Shown one piece after another: positions 1-5,367 of a stretch of 7,082 nt of DNA. Source of the DNA: Brachybacterium sp. (GTDB lineage Bacteria; Actinomycetota; Actinomycetes; Actinomycetales; Dermabacteraceae). The stretch is from assembly GCA_027322375.1 (NCBI GenBank), contig DAHVRS010000436.1:1-7082 (forward strand), read 5' to 3'. The translations under genes and the position numbers were made by a program. Position 1 is the first letter of the stretch, and each line of letters begins with the position of its first letter. Below the pieces are notes generated by a model. That model saw only the letters and a list, made by a program, of their open reading frames with translations, was not told the DNA's origin and ran no database searches.

Positions 1-60
1 TACCCCACCGAATACGCCGGCAGCACCCTGCGCGAGAACCTGGGCCTCCCACCCCGCTGA
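1..60 (+). CDS. C-terminal end of an unidentified protein (partial)
   Basis: Frame 1 is open from the window edge to a TGA at 58-60 and encodes 19 residues ending in LREN-LGLPPR. The codons are G/C-rich at the third position like the neighbouring genes, and a GC-rich hairpin follows 10 bp after the stop, which fits the 3' end of a real gene. The fragment is too short to assign a family or function. It could also be a chance open frame, since this DNA has few stop codons. Confidence 0.55.
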   Translation, partial: YPTEYAGSTLRENLGLPPR

Positions 61-70
61 CCCCGCGCGC

Positions 71-109
71 CGGGCGGGCCAGGCCAGGCCCTCGCAGACC
101 GCCCGCCCG
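71..109 (+). terminator. GC-rich hairpin after the upstream gene, possible terminator
   Basis: CGGGCGGGC (71-79) and GCCCGCCCG (101-109) form a perfect 9-bp stem around a 21-nt loop, starting 10 bp after the TGA at 58-60. No T-tract follows. High-GC actinobacteria often use such U-less hairpins near gene ends, so a terminator role is plausible but unproven. Chance pairing is more likely than usual because the region is almost all G and C. Confidence 0.35.
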
Positions 110-122
110 CCACGTGCCGGGC

Positions 123-148
123 GCTGGCCGCCGGGCCGGCAGGCCAGC
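123..148. other. Second GC-rich inverted repeat in the same gap
   Basis: GCTGGCC (123-129) pairs perfectly with GGCCAGC (142-148). The 12-nt loop contains a further self-complementary stretch (CCGGGCCGG). It lies between the hairpin at 71-109 and the first palindromic element at 155-202. It may be part of a compound terminator or simply a product of base composition. Confidence 0.25.
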
Positions 149-154
149 CAGATT

Positions 155-202
155 TGTCGCGCTACGACCGATGCCAGCCGCCGCATCGGTCCTAGCGCAA
201 CA
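155..202. repeat. Palindromic intergenic element, copy 1
   Basis: A 20-bp imperfect stem pairs 155-174 with 183-202, with two mismatches (158/199 and 165/192) and an 8-nt loop. The left arm begins TGTCGC and ends CGACCGATGC; the right arm begins GCATCGGTC. The left arm matches that of the element at 270-319 at 18 of 21 positions, at an offset of 116 bp. Three consecutive base pairs (161-196, 162-195, 163-194) differ between the copies yet stay paired, so the fold itself appears to be maintained. It could be a REP-like or miniature mobile element, a paired protein-binding site, or a structured RNA. I do not recognise a named family. Confidence 0.7.
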
Positions 203-269
203 TTTCTCGCCCACTCCCCGCGCCACGTCTCGTTTACTCCGCCTCTCCCTGCGGCGCCAACGACACGTC

Positions 270-319
270 TTGTCGCCTCACGACCGATGCCGGCCACCCC
301 ATCGGTCGTGAGACGACAA
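270..319. repeat. Palindromic intergenic element, copy 2
   Basis: A 20-bp stem pairs 270-289 with 300-319, with a single mismatch (276/313) and a 10-nt loop. The core is CTCACGACCGATG on the left and CATCGGTCGTGAG on the right. It is in the same orientation as the element at 155-202 and is closer to a perfect palindrome. It ends 80 bp upstream of the putative -10 hexamer of the LysR-type gene, far enough that a direct operator role there is uncertain. The right arm runs into an AAAA stretch and not a T-run, so it is a poor intrinsic terminator for plus-strand transcription. Read on the minus strand, the hairpin is preceded by T's and again lacks a downstream U-tract. Confidence 0.72.
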
Positions 320-399
320 AAGTCGCTCTCATGCCCCGCCACTCTCCGCGACCTGATCGCCTCGCGCGAAGTCATAAGCCGGGCTTGCCACTGGCCGTC

Positions 400-405
400 T
401 ACGAT
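400..405 (+). promoter_or_regulatory. -10 hexamer TACGAT of the LysR-type gene (leaderless start)
   Basis: TACGAT fits the actinobacterial TANNNT -10 consensus. The ATG at 413 lies 7 nt beyond it, where transcription would be expected to begin. No Shine-Dalgarno sequence precedes the ATG. Almost the same string (TACGATGGCCGTATG) precedes the amylase gene at 5442. No clear -35 box is visible. The placement argues for a leaderless mRNA starting at or next to A413. Confidence 0.5.
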
Positions 406-412
406 GGCTCGT

Positions 413-1330
413 ATGGATCCCCGCAGGCTTCTCATCTTCCGCACGGTGGTGCGCAACGGCTCGATCGGCGCTGGCGCCCGCGAGCTGGGCTGGACCCAGC
501 CCGCCGTGTCGCAGCACCTCGCCGCGCTCGAGAAGGAGGTGGGCACGCAGCTGCTGCTGCGCTCCTCCGCGGGGATCACCCCCACGGAGGCGGGGGCACG
601 GCTCGCCCTGCACGCTGAGGCGATCGCGGCGCAGCTGCATGCGGCGGAGGAGGAGCTCGCGGACATCACGGCGCTGCGTCGGGGGACGGTGCGCTTCGGC
701 ACCTTCCCGTCGGCCGCAGCGGTGCTGCTGCCGCCGGTGCTGGCGCGACTGTCCGAGACGGCGCCCGATCTGGACGTGACCTTCGAGGAGCTCGAGCCGC
801 CGGACGCGGTGCCGGCCGTGCGCGAGGGCGACCTCGATCTCGCGCTCGTGTTCCGCTACCCGTGCAGCGACATCGGCGACGAGGGCACGCTCGAGTGGAG
901 CCCGCTGATGGAGGACCGGGTGATGGTGGTGCTGCCGAAGGACCACCCCCGTGCGGAGGATCCCGAGCTCACCCTGGGCGATCTCACCGAGGAGCCGTGG
1001 ATCGCGGGCTGCGAGCGCTGCCGGGCGAACCTGCTCTCGAGCGCGCGCCGTGCCGGATTCACGCCGAAGGTGCGCCACTCGACCGACGACTCGATCGTGG
1101 TGCAGCGCCTGATCACGCACGGCGGCGGCGTCGCGCTCATGCCGGAGACGGCCCTCGAGGCGGCCCCGCCCACGGACGACCTGGTGGTGCGCCACCTGCC
1201 CGACCTCGACGACCGCATGATCGGCCTGATCAACCGCCGCGGGGCCCTGTCGATCCCGGCGGTCGCCGCTCTGCGCGATGCCCTGGTCGCGGAGACGACC
1301 GGTCGCCTGGCCACGGCCGCGCTCATCTGA
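413..1330 (+). CDS. LysR-type transcriptional regulator
   Basis: A 305-residue protein of normal LysR-family length. Residues 1-60 form the DNA-binding helix-turn-helix: RRLLIF at the start, then a helix pair around SIGAGARELGWTQPAVSQHL (residues 17-36), then ALEKEVGTQLLLR. Residues about 90-290 match the periplasmic-binding-like effector domain (GTVRFGTFPSAA, GDLDLALVF, VVLPKDHP, GGGVALMPE). It should bind DNA as a dimer or tetramer and respond to a small ligand that cannot be read from the sequence. The ATG at 413 is preferred because a TACGAT hexamer sits 7 nt upstream. An in-frame ATG at 404 would add three residues but overlaps that hexamer, and longer starts run through the palindromic repeats. 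Residues 200-203 (C-E-R-C) form a CxxC in the effector domain, with another Cys at 151, so redox or metal sensing is possible. No divergent target gene lies next to it, so its regulon is unknown. Confidence 0.9.
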   Translation: MDPRRLLIFRTVVRNGSIGAGARELGWTQPAVSQHLAALEKEVGTQLLLRSSAGITPTEAGARLALHAEAIAAQLHAAEEELADITALRRGTVRFGTFPSAAAVLLPPVLARLSETAPDLDVTFEELEPPDAVPAVREGDLDLALVFRYPCSDIGDEGTLEWSPLMEDRVMVVLPKDHPRAEDPELTLGDLTEEPWIAGCERCRANLLSSARRAGFTPKVRHSTDDSIVVQRLITHGGGVALMPETALEAAPPTDDLVVRHLPDLDDRMIGLINRRGALSIPAVAALRDALVAETTGRLATAALI

Positions 1331-1342
1331 TCTGCACAGATC
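1329..1342. promoter_or_regulatory. Small palindrome GATCTG-CA-CAGATC at a gene junction
   Basis: A perfect 6-bp inverted repeat with a 2-nt centre overlaps the stop codon of the LysR-type gene. It lies about 46-59 bp upstream of the inferred transcription start of the next gene at 1388. TCTGA repeats at 1327-1331 and 1341-1345 flank it. The position suits an activator or repressor site, or a weak terminator. Nothing distinguishes these, and a chance palindrome is possible. Confidence 0.25.
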
Positions 1343-1375
1343 TGACCTGATCCGGGCCTCCCCAGCGAATGCCCG

Positions 1376-1381
1376 TACCCT
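1376..1381 (+). promoter_or_regulatory. -10 hexamer TACCCT of the glutaredoxin-like gene (leaderless start)
   Basis: TACCCT (TANNNT) is followed by GGGGCG and then the ATG at 1388, a 6-nt gap. This is the same geometry as the hexamers before the genes at 413, 5442 and 7005. The GGGG run between hexamer and ATG is too close to the start to act as a Shine-Dalgarno sequence. No convincing -35 box is visible around 1353-1358. Confidence 0.45.
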
Positions 1382-1387
1382 GGGGCG

Positions 1388-1894
1388 ATGCCCGCGCACG
1401 ACTCCGCCTCCGCCCCTGCCCGCCTCCCCGCCTCTGCCTGGCTGCGGCCGGGAGCGCTGCTGCTCGGGGGCGCGCTGCTGACGGTGCTGCTGGTCCTCGG
1501 CGACCAGATCATCGGCGCGGTCGCGGCAGGCGTGTTCGCCGTGTTCATGGCGTACTGGACGAGCCCGCTGCGCTCCGGCCCGCACACCTCGCTCGCCAGC
1601 GCACATGCGCAGGCCAGCCCCGGCACGACGATCCTGCTGTGGGCGCCGGGGAACCCCACCTCGGCCCGGATCCAGGCGGCGCTGCGCAGCCCGCGCGAGG
1701 ACCTGGTGTGGGTGAACGTCTACCGCGACAGCGAGGCGATGGCGATCGTCGAGCAGCGCGGCGGGGCGCGTCAGCTGCCGCTCGCGATGCTGGGCGAGCG
1801 GATCGGGCATGTGGAGAACGCCGCCGACCTCTTCGCCTTCATGGAGCGGCACGGGCAGGGCGAGGACGGCTCCTCGACCGGCACGGCCAGCTGA
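1388..1894 (+). CDS. Two-pass membrane protein with a cysteine-free glutaredoxin/mycoredoxin-like domain
   Basis: A 168-residue protein. Two adjacent hydrophobic segments (about residues 21-38 and 41-57) are separated by a D-Q turn and form an N-terminal hairpin in the membrane. Residues 80-155 resemble actinobacterial mycoredoxins: a beta strand TTILLWAPG, a helix SARIQAALRS, a strand LVWVNVYRD, then QRGGARQLPLAML with the family's paired Gly (125-126) and cis-Pro (131). In active members the motif reads W-x-P-G-C-x-x-C. Here it is WAPG-NPTS, so Asn89 and Ser92 replace both catalytic cysteines, and the whole protein has no cysteine. Thiol-disulfide exchange is therefore excluded. A binding, scaffold or chaperone-like role is conceivable, but the function is unknown. 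The glutaredoxin assignment rests on motif alignment by eye. The gene converges on the YciI-like gene with a 22-bp gap. Confidence 0.78.
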   Translation: MPAHDSASAPARLPASAWLRPGALLLGGALLTVLLVLGDQIIGAVAAGVFAVFMAYWTSPLRSGPHTSLASAHAQASPGTTILLWAPGNPTSARIQAALRSPREDLVWVNVYRDSEAMAIVEQRGGARQLPLAMLGERIGHVENAADLFAFMERHGQGEDGSSTGTAS

Positions 1895-1916
1895 CCAGCC
1901 CCGCCCGTCCTCCGGC

Positions 1917-2201
1917 TCAGGCGCCGGGGATCTGCCCGATGACGACGGTCCACTCCTGCGCGGCGCGGTCCACGATCACGCGCTCGCGCTTGAACGGGTC
2001 GCCGTCGAGCTTCGCGAGCGCCTCATCGGCCGAGTCCGCGACCACGACGAGCAGCGCGGTCGAGCCGTCATCCAGCGGACCCGACAGCAGCAGCGTGCCC
2101 TCGCGGTGCAGCTCAGCGAGGTGCTCGCGGTGCTCGGGGCGGAAGGTCGCGACCCGCTGGGCGTCGTCGGTGTAGGTATAGGTGACGGCGAAGACGGCCA
2201 T
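1917..2201 (-). CDS. YciI-like (YCII-related domain) protein
   Basis: A 94-residue protein of the usual length for a stand-alone YCII-related domain, a ferredoxin-like fold that forms dimers. Typical features in order are the strand VFAVTYTYTD, then RPEHREHLAELHREGTLLLSG (residues 21-41), which carries His24 in the position of the family's putative catalytic His. These are followed by GPLDDG, the strand ALLVVVADS, a helix ADEALAKL, and the hallmark DPF at 68-70. Family members are poorly characterised; some act as small hydrolases or dehalogenases and others partner enzymes, so no substrate can be given. The ATG at 2201 is preceded by GAGGAG with a 4-nt gap. The gene is divergent from the ArsR-type operon, sharing a 191-bp upstream region, and convergent with the glutaredoxin-like gene. 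It has its own ribosome-binding site, unlike the leaderless genes nearby. No clear promoter was identified for it. Confidence 0.88.
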   Translation of the reverse strand: MAVFAVTYTYTDDAQRVATFRPEHREHLAELHREGTLLLSGPLDDGSTALLVVVADSADEALAKLDGDPFKRERVIVDRAAQEWTVVIGQIPGA

Positions 2202-2313
2202 GGTTCTCCTCGATGAGCGGGGCCGACGGGCGCCGGCCGGGTATCACCGTCCATCCTGCCGCACCGCGGGTCACGGCCGACGGGACGTCCGGGCATCGCC
2301 CTCGCCCTCCCTG

Positions 2314-2342
2314 TTCCGCTTCTCCGGATTTCCGGATATTCT
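2314..2342 (+). promoter_or_regulatory. Candidate sigma-70-type promoter of the regulator-hydrolase operon
   Basis: TTCCGC (2314-2319) and TATTCT (2337-2342) are separated by exactly 17 bp. The -10 fits TANNNT well; the -35 matches the first two T's of TTGACA but is otherwise weak. The stretch from 2328 to 2347 is conspicuously A/T-rich for this DNA. Transcription would begin near 2349 and leave a leader of about 44 nt containing the AGGAGG ribosome-binding site at 2381-2386. Confidence 0.45.
2323..2336. promoter_or_regulatory. Paired TCCGGA site in the promoter spacer, candidate operator
   Basis: TCCGGA-TT-TCCGGA gives two copies of a 6-bp palindrome at an 8-bp period (TCCGGATT then TCCGGATA). 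Together they make a 14-bp near-perfect inverted repeat. The site fills most of the spacer between the proposed -35 and -10 boxes, so a bound repressor would block RNA polymerase. The first gene downstream encodes an ArsR-type winged-helix protein, a family that commonly represses its own operon. The link to this regulator is inference. Confidence 0.4.
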
Positions 2343-2392
2343 CGAATGGCCGACCGTTCTCGTCGTCGGCCCACGACCTCAGGAGGCGGACA

Positions 2393-2935
2393 ATGGCCGA
2401 GCGATCAGAGCTGCTGCGTCGGCTCGAGGCGCTCGAGTCCCGTATCGCACGGCTGGAGGGGCACGGCGCTGGCACCGACGCCTCCCCCACCTCCTCGCCA
2501 CGCACCCCGACACCTTCCACCACCCCGGAGGAGGACCCGTTCTGGGCCCTGACCGCGCTGAAGAAGCAGGTCCCAGCGCCAGGCGGAGTGGTCTTCGCTG
2601 GCAGCGTGGACGTCGGGGCGGGGCACCTGGAGTACCAGTGGGGCCGCCCCACCGGGCATCTGCTCGAGAACGACTGGGCCGAGCATGCCGACACGGTCGC
2701 GGCGCTCGGACACCCGTTGCGCCTGGCGATCCTGCGACGGCTCGTGGACGGTGAGCACACCGTCGCCCATCTGGTCGATGAGCTGGAGCTCGCCTCCACC
2801 GGCGTCGCCTACCACCATCTGTCCGCCCTGCAGACCGGCGGCTGGGTGACCTCTCCACGCCGCGGCAGCTGGGCGATCCCACCGAGCCGCGCGGTGCCGC
2901 TGCTCGCGATCATCACCGCTCTCGAGAAAGGATGA
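2393..2935 (+). CDS. ArsR-type winged-helix transcriptional regulator with N-terminal coiled coil
   Basis: A 180-residue protein. Residues 3-23 (ERSELLRRLEALESRIARL) form a heptad-like coiled coil, followed by a Ser/Thr/Pro-rich linker (27-47) and a central segment (50-95, with DPFWAL and GGVVFAGSVDV). The winged helix-turn-helix is at about 101-165 (AALGHPLRLAILRRL, recognition region TGVAYHHLSALQ, wing RRGSWAIP). The ALGHPLRL and YHHL patterns are typical of the ArsR group. No paired metal-binding cysteines are present; the protein has no Cys at all, so classical metal sensing is unlikely. Length is well above the ~100 residues of minimal ArsR proteins because of the N-terminal half. The ATG at 2393 has a strong AGGAGG 6 nt upstream; the frame remains open back to 2213 but without such a site. 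Its stop overlaps the next start by 4 nt (ATGA), implying translational coupling. It probably controls the downstream hydrolase and itself. Confidence 0.86.
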   Translation: MAERSELLRRLEALESRIARLEGHGAGTDASPTSSPRTPTPSTTPEEDPFWALTALKKQVPAPGGVVFAGSVDVGAGHLEYQWGRPTGHLLENDWAEHADTVAALGHPLRLAILRRLVDGEHTVAHLVDELELASTGVAYHHLSALQTGGWVTSPRRGSWAIPPSRAVPLLAIITALEKG

Positions 2936-4083
2936 GCATGACCGACGCCCCCGAATCCCCGCCCCACCACAGTCCTGACCTCGGCCGGAAGCGTCCGAGC
3001 AGACGCACCGTCCTCACAGCCGCACTCCCCGCCGCAGCGGCCGTCGTGGGCCTCACCGCCCTGACCGCACCGCGCCCCGCCTCCCTCGGCGACCCGGCCG
3101 GGGATGCGCAGCTCGCCATGGCGCTCGCCCCTCACCTGCGCGGACATCGCCGAGTCGCCGCGGTCCTGGTCGAGGACGGGAAGCCCCGAATGGCCAGCTT
3201 CGGCGCTGGCGAGGGCACCGCGCTCGAGGACTCCGAGTTCGAGATCGGCTCGGTCTCGAAGACCTTTACCGGCGCGCTGCTGGCCCTCGCGGTCGAGCGC
3301 GGTGAGCTCGGACTCGAGACCACGGTCGCCGACGTCCTCGGGACCGAAGCCTCGGGCAGCGCGATCGCAGATGTCACCCTCGCGGAGCTCGCCACCCACA
3401 CGTCCGGTCTGCCTCGGCTCGCGCCGAGCACCGTCGGCAGCAGTCTGGTCGCGTCATTCCTGCGGAAGGACCCCTATCGCGGCCGGGATGCACAGCAGGT
3501 GATCGCCGATGCCCTCTCCGTCACCCCGAGTGGCCGCGGCGAGCCGGCCTATTCGAATCTCGGCGTCGCCCTCCAGGGGCAGCTGCTGGCCCGGGCCGCA
3601 GGCACGGACTACGCCGCCCTGCTCACCGAGAGAGTGCTCGGCCCGCTCGGGATGACCTCGAGCTACGCGCCGGTCACGGCGGAGAACCTTCGAGACTCGG
3701 CTCGGCGCGGGCATGGCACGAACGGCCTCCCTCAGGCAGCGTGGACTCTCGCGGGCTCCGCGCCGGCCGGCGGGATCCGCTCCACCCCCGCGGACATGAC
3801 CCGCTATCTCACTGGGATGATCGATGGCTCGGCACCGGGCACCACCGCGGCCACGGACGTGCTCGTCGAGGAGAGCGCGACGAGCGCCACCGCGATGAAC
3901 TGGTTCCTCCAGGATTTCGGCTCCGGGCAACGGATCACCTGGCACAACGGCATGACCGGCGGGTATGCGTCGTTCGTCGGCTGGGATCCGGCCACGGGGC
4001 GGGGGCTCGCACTGCTCTCGGACACGGCCCGCTCATTGGATGAACTCGCCGTGGGCGTGCTCACCGGGGAGGTCGCGCTGTGA
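2932..4083 (+). CDS. Putatively Tat-exported serine hydrolase, CubicO / class C beta-lactamase-like
   Basis: A 383-residue protein with the three active-site motifs of the serine beta-lactamase/DD-peptidase-like superfamily: S107-V-S-K110 (SxxK nucleophile), Y207-S-N209 (YxN) and H338-N-G340 (HxG in the KTG position, as in class C-like esterases and peptidases). Other family landmarks are the THTSGLPRL segment at 156-163, GPLGM at 237-241 and the AGGIRSTPADM stretch at 279-289. The N-terminus has SRRTVL (23-28) followed by an Ala-rich hydrophobic stretch to about residue 45, fitting a Tat signal. The enzyme likely acts outside the membrane or is anchored there. Substrate is uncertain: a peptidoglycan peptide, an ester or a beta-lactam are all possible, and homology alone does not show drug resistance. 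The ATG at 2932 overlaps the regulator's stop. An ATG at 2938 sits 5-6 nt after AAAGG and may be the better-spaced start, removing two residues. Its own stop overlaps the next gene. Confidence 0.88.
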   Translation: MSMTDAPESPPHHSPDLGRKRPSRRTVLTAALPAAAAVVGLTALTAPRPASLGDPAGDAQLAMALAPHLRGHRRVAAVLVEDGKPRMASFGAGEGTALEDSEFEIGSVSKTFTGALLALAVERGELGLETTVADVLGTEASGSAIADVTLAELATHTSGLPRLAPSTVGSSLVASFLRKDPYRGRDAQQVIADALSVTPSGRGEPAYSNLGVALQGQLLARAAGTDYAALLTERVLGPLGMTSSYAPVTAENLRDSARRGHGTNGLPQAAWTLAGSAPAGGIRSTPADMTRYLTGMIDGSAPGTTAATDVLVEESATSATAMNWFLQDFGSGQRITWHNGMTGGYASFVGWDPATGRGLALLSDTARSLDELAVGVLTGEVAL

Positions 4084-4460
4084 CCGCAGTGATGTCCCTC
4101 CTGCCGCTGCTGGTCGTCGCCGTTCTCGGCATCGCTCTGGTGGTGGGCATCGTGCAGATCTGGATCCGTCACCAGCATCCGCAGCGCCTGGCGCTGCAGG
4201 CCGTCAGCGCCGCGACGCTGATGGGCCTGGTCGGGATCACGGGGATCGTCCCGGACTCACTGTGGTGGCTGACCTGGTCGCTCGCCCTCGCGGTCCTGCT
4301 CGGAATCGCCGTCGCCTCCCGGCGTCTGATCGTGACCCCACCGCCAGCGACTCCGAGTCCCCGCCAGGCGAAACTCCTGGCCCCGCCAGCGCGCAGCTCC
4401 GTGATCGGCGAGATCCTGTTCTGGCTGGCACTGGTGGTGCTGGCCCTCGTCGCGGGCTGA
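4080..4460 (+). CDS. Four-helix membrane protein of unknown function, third gene of the operon
   Basis: A 126-residue, very hydrophobic protein. Four likely membrane spans lie at about residues 6-28, 41-58, 62-79 and 108-125. A short polar stretch (RHQHPQR, 30-36) lies between spans 1 and 2, and a Pro-rich basic loop (83-104) between spans 3 and 4. No enzymatic motif or known family was recognised. The GTG start at 4080 overlaps the hydrolase stop (GTGA), and GGGGAGG at 4066-4072 lies 7 nt upstream, one of the best ribosome-binding sites in the window. An ATG at 4092 is the only near alternative. Strict coupling to the hydrolase suggests a partner role, such as anchoring, immunity or signalling at the membrane, but this is inference. 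Confidence 0.8.
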   Translation: MTAVMSLLPLLVVAVLGIALVVGIVQIWIRHQHPQRLALQAVSAATLMGLVGITGIVPDSLWWLTWSLALAVLLGIAVASRRLIVTPPPATPSPRQAKLLAPPARSSVIGEILFWLALVVLALVAG

Positions 4461-4471
4461 CTGCGCAGCGG

Positions 4472-4508
4472 CCGACGGGCGGACGCCACCCGGGCGCCCA
4501 CCCGTCGG
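4472..4508. terminator. Hairpin between convergent genes, candidate bidirectional terminator
   Basis: CCGACGGG (4472-4479) pairs perfectly with CCCGTCGG (4501-4508). Pairing continues inward to 4487/4493 with only two mismatches, giving a 16-bp stem around a 5-nt loop. It sits in the 75-bp gap between the stop of the membrane protein (4460) and the stop of the minus-strand esterase (4536-4538). No T-tract is present on either side, as is common for high-GC actinobacterial terminators. Confidence 0.55.
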
Positions 4509-4535
4509 ATTGCCGCCTGCCGGATTGCGCCGAGT

Positions 4536-5318
4536 TCAGCCCCGGATCGGCAGCCAGTCCAGGACGTCCTGGATGCTCTCGTCCCAGAACTCCCAGGTGT
4601 GCGCGCCGGGGCGGAGACGCGAGGTGATCGGCACGCCCACGTCGCCCGCCGCAGCGAGGAAGGCCTCGTTCTGGTCGAGCAGCTGGTCCTCCGTGCCGCA
4701 GTCGAGGAAGAGCGCGGGCAGGGCGGCAGGGTCGGCAGCGCGGAGGCGTCCGATCAGGTCATCGTCCGTGCCGATGATGTCGCGCCCACCCCAGACCCGC
4801 TCGGCGAGGTGGCCAGTGTCCAGCTCGCGCGACAGGTTCACGGGGTCGACGGCACCGGAGAGCGCGGCTGCGGCGGCGAAGCGGTCGGGCCGGTTCAGGG
4901 CGAGCTTGAACGCGCCGAACCCGCCCATGGACAGGCCCGCGACGAAGGTGTCCTCGCGTGCGGTGGAGATGCGGAAGGTGCGCGCGACGATCTGCGGCAG
5001 CTCCTCGGCGATGAAGGTCCAGTACTTCTCGCCCACCGCCTCATCGGCGTAGAAGGAGCGGCGCACCTCGGGCATCACCACGGCGATGCCCTTCTCGGTC
5101 GCGTAGCGCTCGATCGAGGTGCGGCGCTCCCAGATGGTGCAGTCGTCGCTGAGGCCGTGCAGGAGGTACAGCACCGGCACGCCACGCTCATCGGCCGCGG
5201 TGTCCGCGGCCTCGACGCCTTCCATGCCGATCCCGGAGGCCGCCTGCGGCATCAGCACCACCATGGAGGTGCCCATGCCGAGGGACTCGGCGAAGAAGTC
5301 AGTGCGCAGTCGGATCGT
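4536..5318 (-). CDS. Alpha/beta-hydrolase esterase of the EstA/FrmB (putative esterase) family, apparent ACG start
   Basis: About 260 residues counted from the proposed start, matching the ~258 residues of tributyrin-type EstA esterases. The catalytic set is visible: LYLLHG (50-55, oxyanion hole), G-L-S130-M-G (nucleophile elbow), D211 in CGTEDQ, and H240 in GAHTWEFW. The N-terminus RTDFFAESLGMGTSMVVLMP matches the family pattern in which an aromatic pair plus S-E and a Met follow a short leader. There is no signal peptide, so it is probably cytoplasmic and acts on small esters. The frame has no ATG, GTG or TTG at the expected position. A strong GAAGGAG (5324-5330, minus strand) lies 5 nt before an ACG (5316-5318), one transition away from ATG. 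Alternatives are the ATG at 5274-5276, which removes the first conserved strand and lacks a ribosome-binding site, and a GTG at 5424-5426, which adds an atypical extension. The frame continues far into the amylase gene's antisense strand, which is a shadow. Confidence 0.87.
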   Translation of the reverse strand, partial: TIRLRTDFFAESLGMGTSMVVLMPQAASGIGMEGVEAADTAADERGVPVLYLLHGLSDDCTIWERRTSIERYATEKGIAVVMPEVRRSFYADEAVGEKYWTFIAEELPQIVARTFRISTAREDTFVAGLSMGGFGAFKLALNRPDRFAAAAALSGAVDPVNLSRELDTGHLAERVWGGRDIIGTDDDLIGRLRAADPAALPALFLDCGTEDQLLDQNEAFLAAAGDVGVPITSRLRPGAHTWEFWDESIQDVLDWLPIRG

Positions 5319-5323
5319 TCGGG

Positions 5324-5330
5324 CTCCTTC
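5324..5330 (-). promoter_or_regulatory. Shine-Dalgarno GAAGGAG that sets the esterase start
   Basis: Read on the minus strand, GAAGGAG lies 5 nt ahead of the ACG at 5316-5318 and 8 nt ahead of an ATC. It is one of the stronger ribosome-binding sites here and is positioned exactly where the conserved esterase sequence begins. This argues against the ATG at 5276 and the GTG at 5426 as the natural start. Confidence 0.6.
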
Positions 5331-5367
5331 ATCGGGCCGCGGGCTGCTCCCATCGGCGTCGGCTCCA

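Noticed and set aside
224..273. Short direct repeat CACGTCT at 224-230 and 264-270
   Set aside because: A 7-bp repeat (9 of 10 when extended) is expected by chance in this composition, and it has no clear relation to a promoter.
155..319. CRISPR-like repeats
   Set aside because: Only two copies exist, each is a long palindrome of 48-50 bp, the spacing is 68 bp between elements, and there is no cas gene. This is not a CRISPR array.
287..412. Longer start for the LysR-type protein
   Set aside because: The extension crosses the second palindromic element, does not resemble a LysR N-terminus, and would precede the normal family start by about 40 residues.
329..1852. Minus-strand open frame of about 507 codons, and a further minus-strand frame at 856-1659
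   Set aside because: Both are antisense to the LysR-type and glutaredoxin-like genes, which have clear protein motifs. Their composition is low-complexity and Arg-rich.
2221..2284. 10-bp direct repeat GGCCGACGGG at 2221-2230 and 2275-2284, seen again at 4470-4479
   Set aside because: GC-rich words of this kind recur by chance here, and the third copy is simply part of the convergent hairpin at 4472-4508.
4506..4528. Direct repeat CGGATTGC at 4506-4513 and 4521-4528
   Set aside because: Eight bases at one locus between convergent genes, with no sign of an attachment site or other partner feature.
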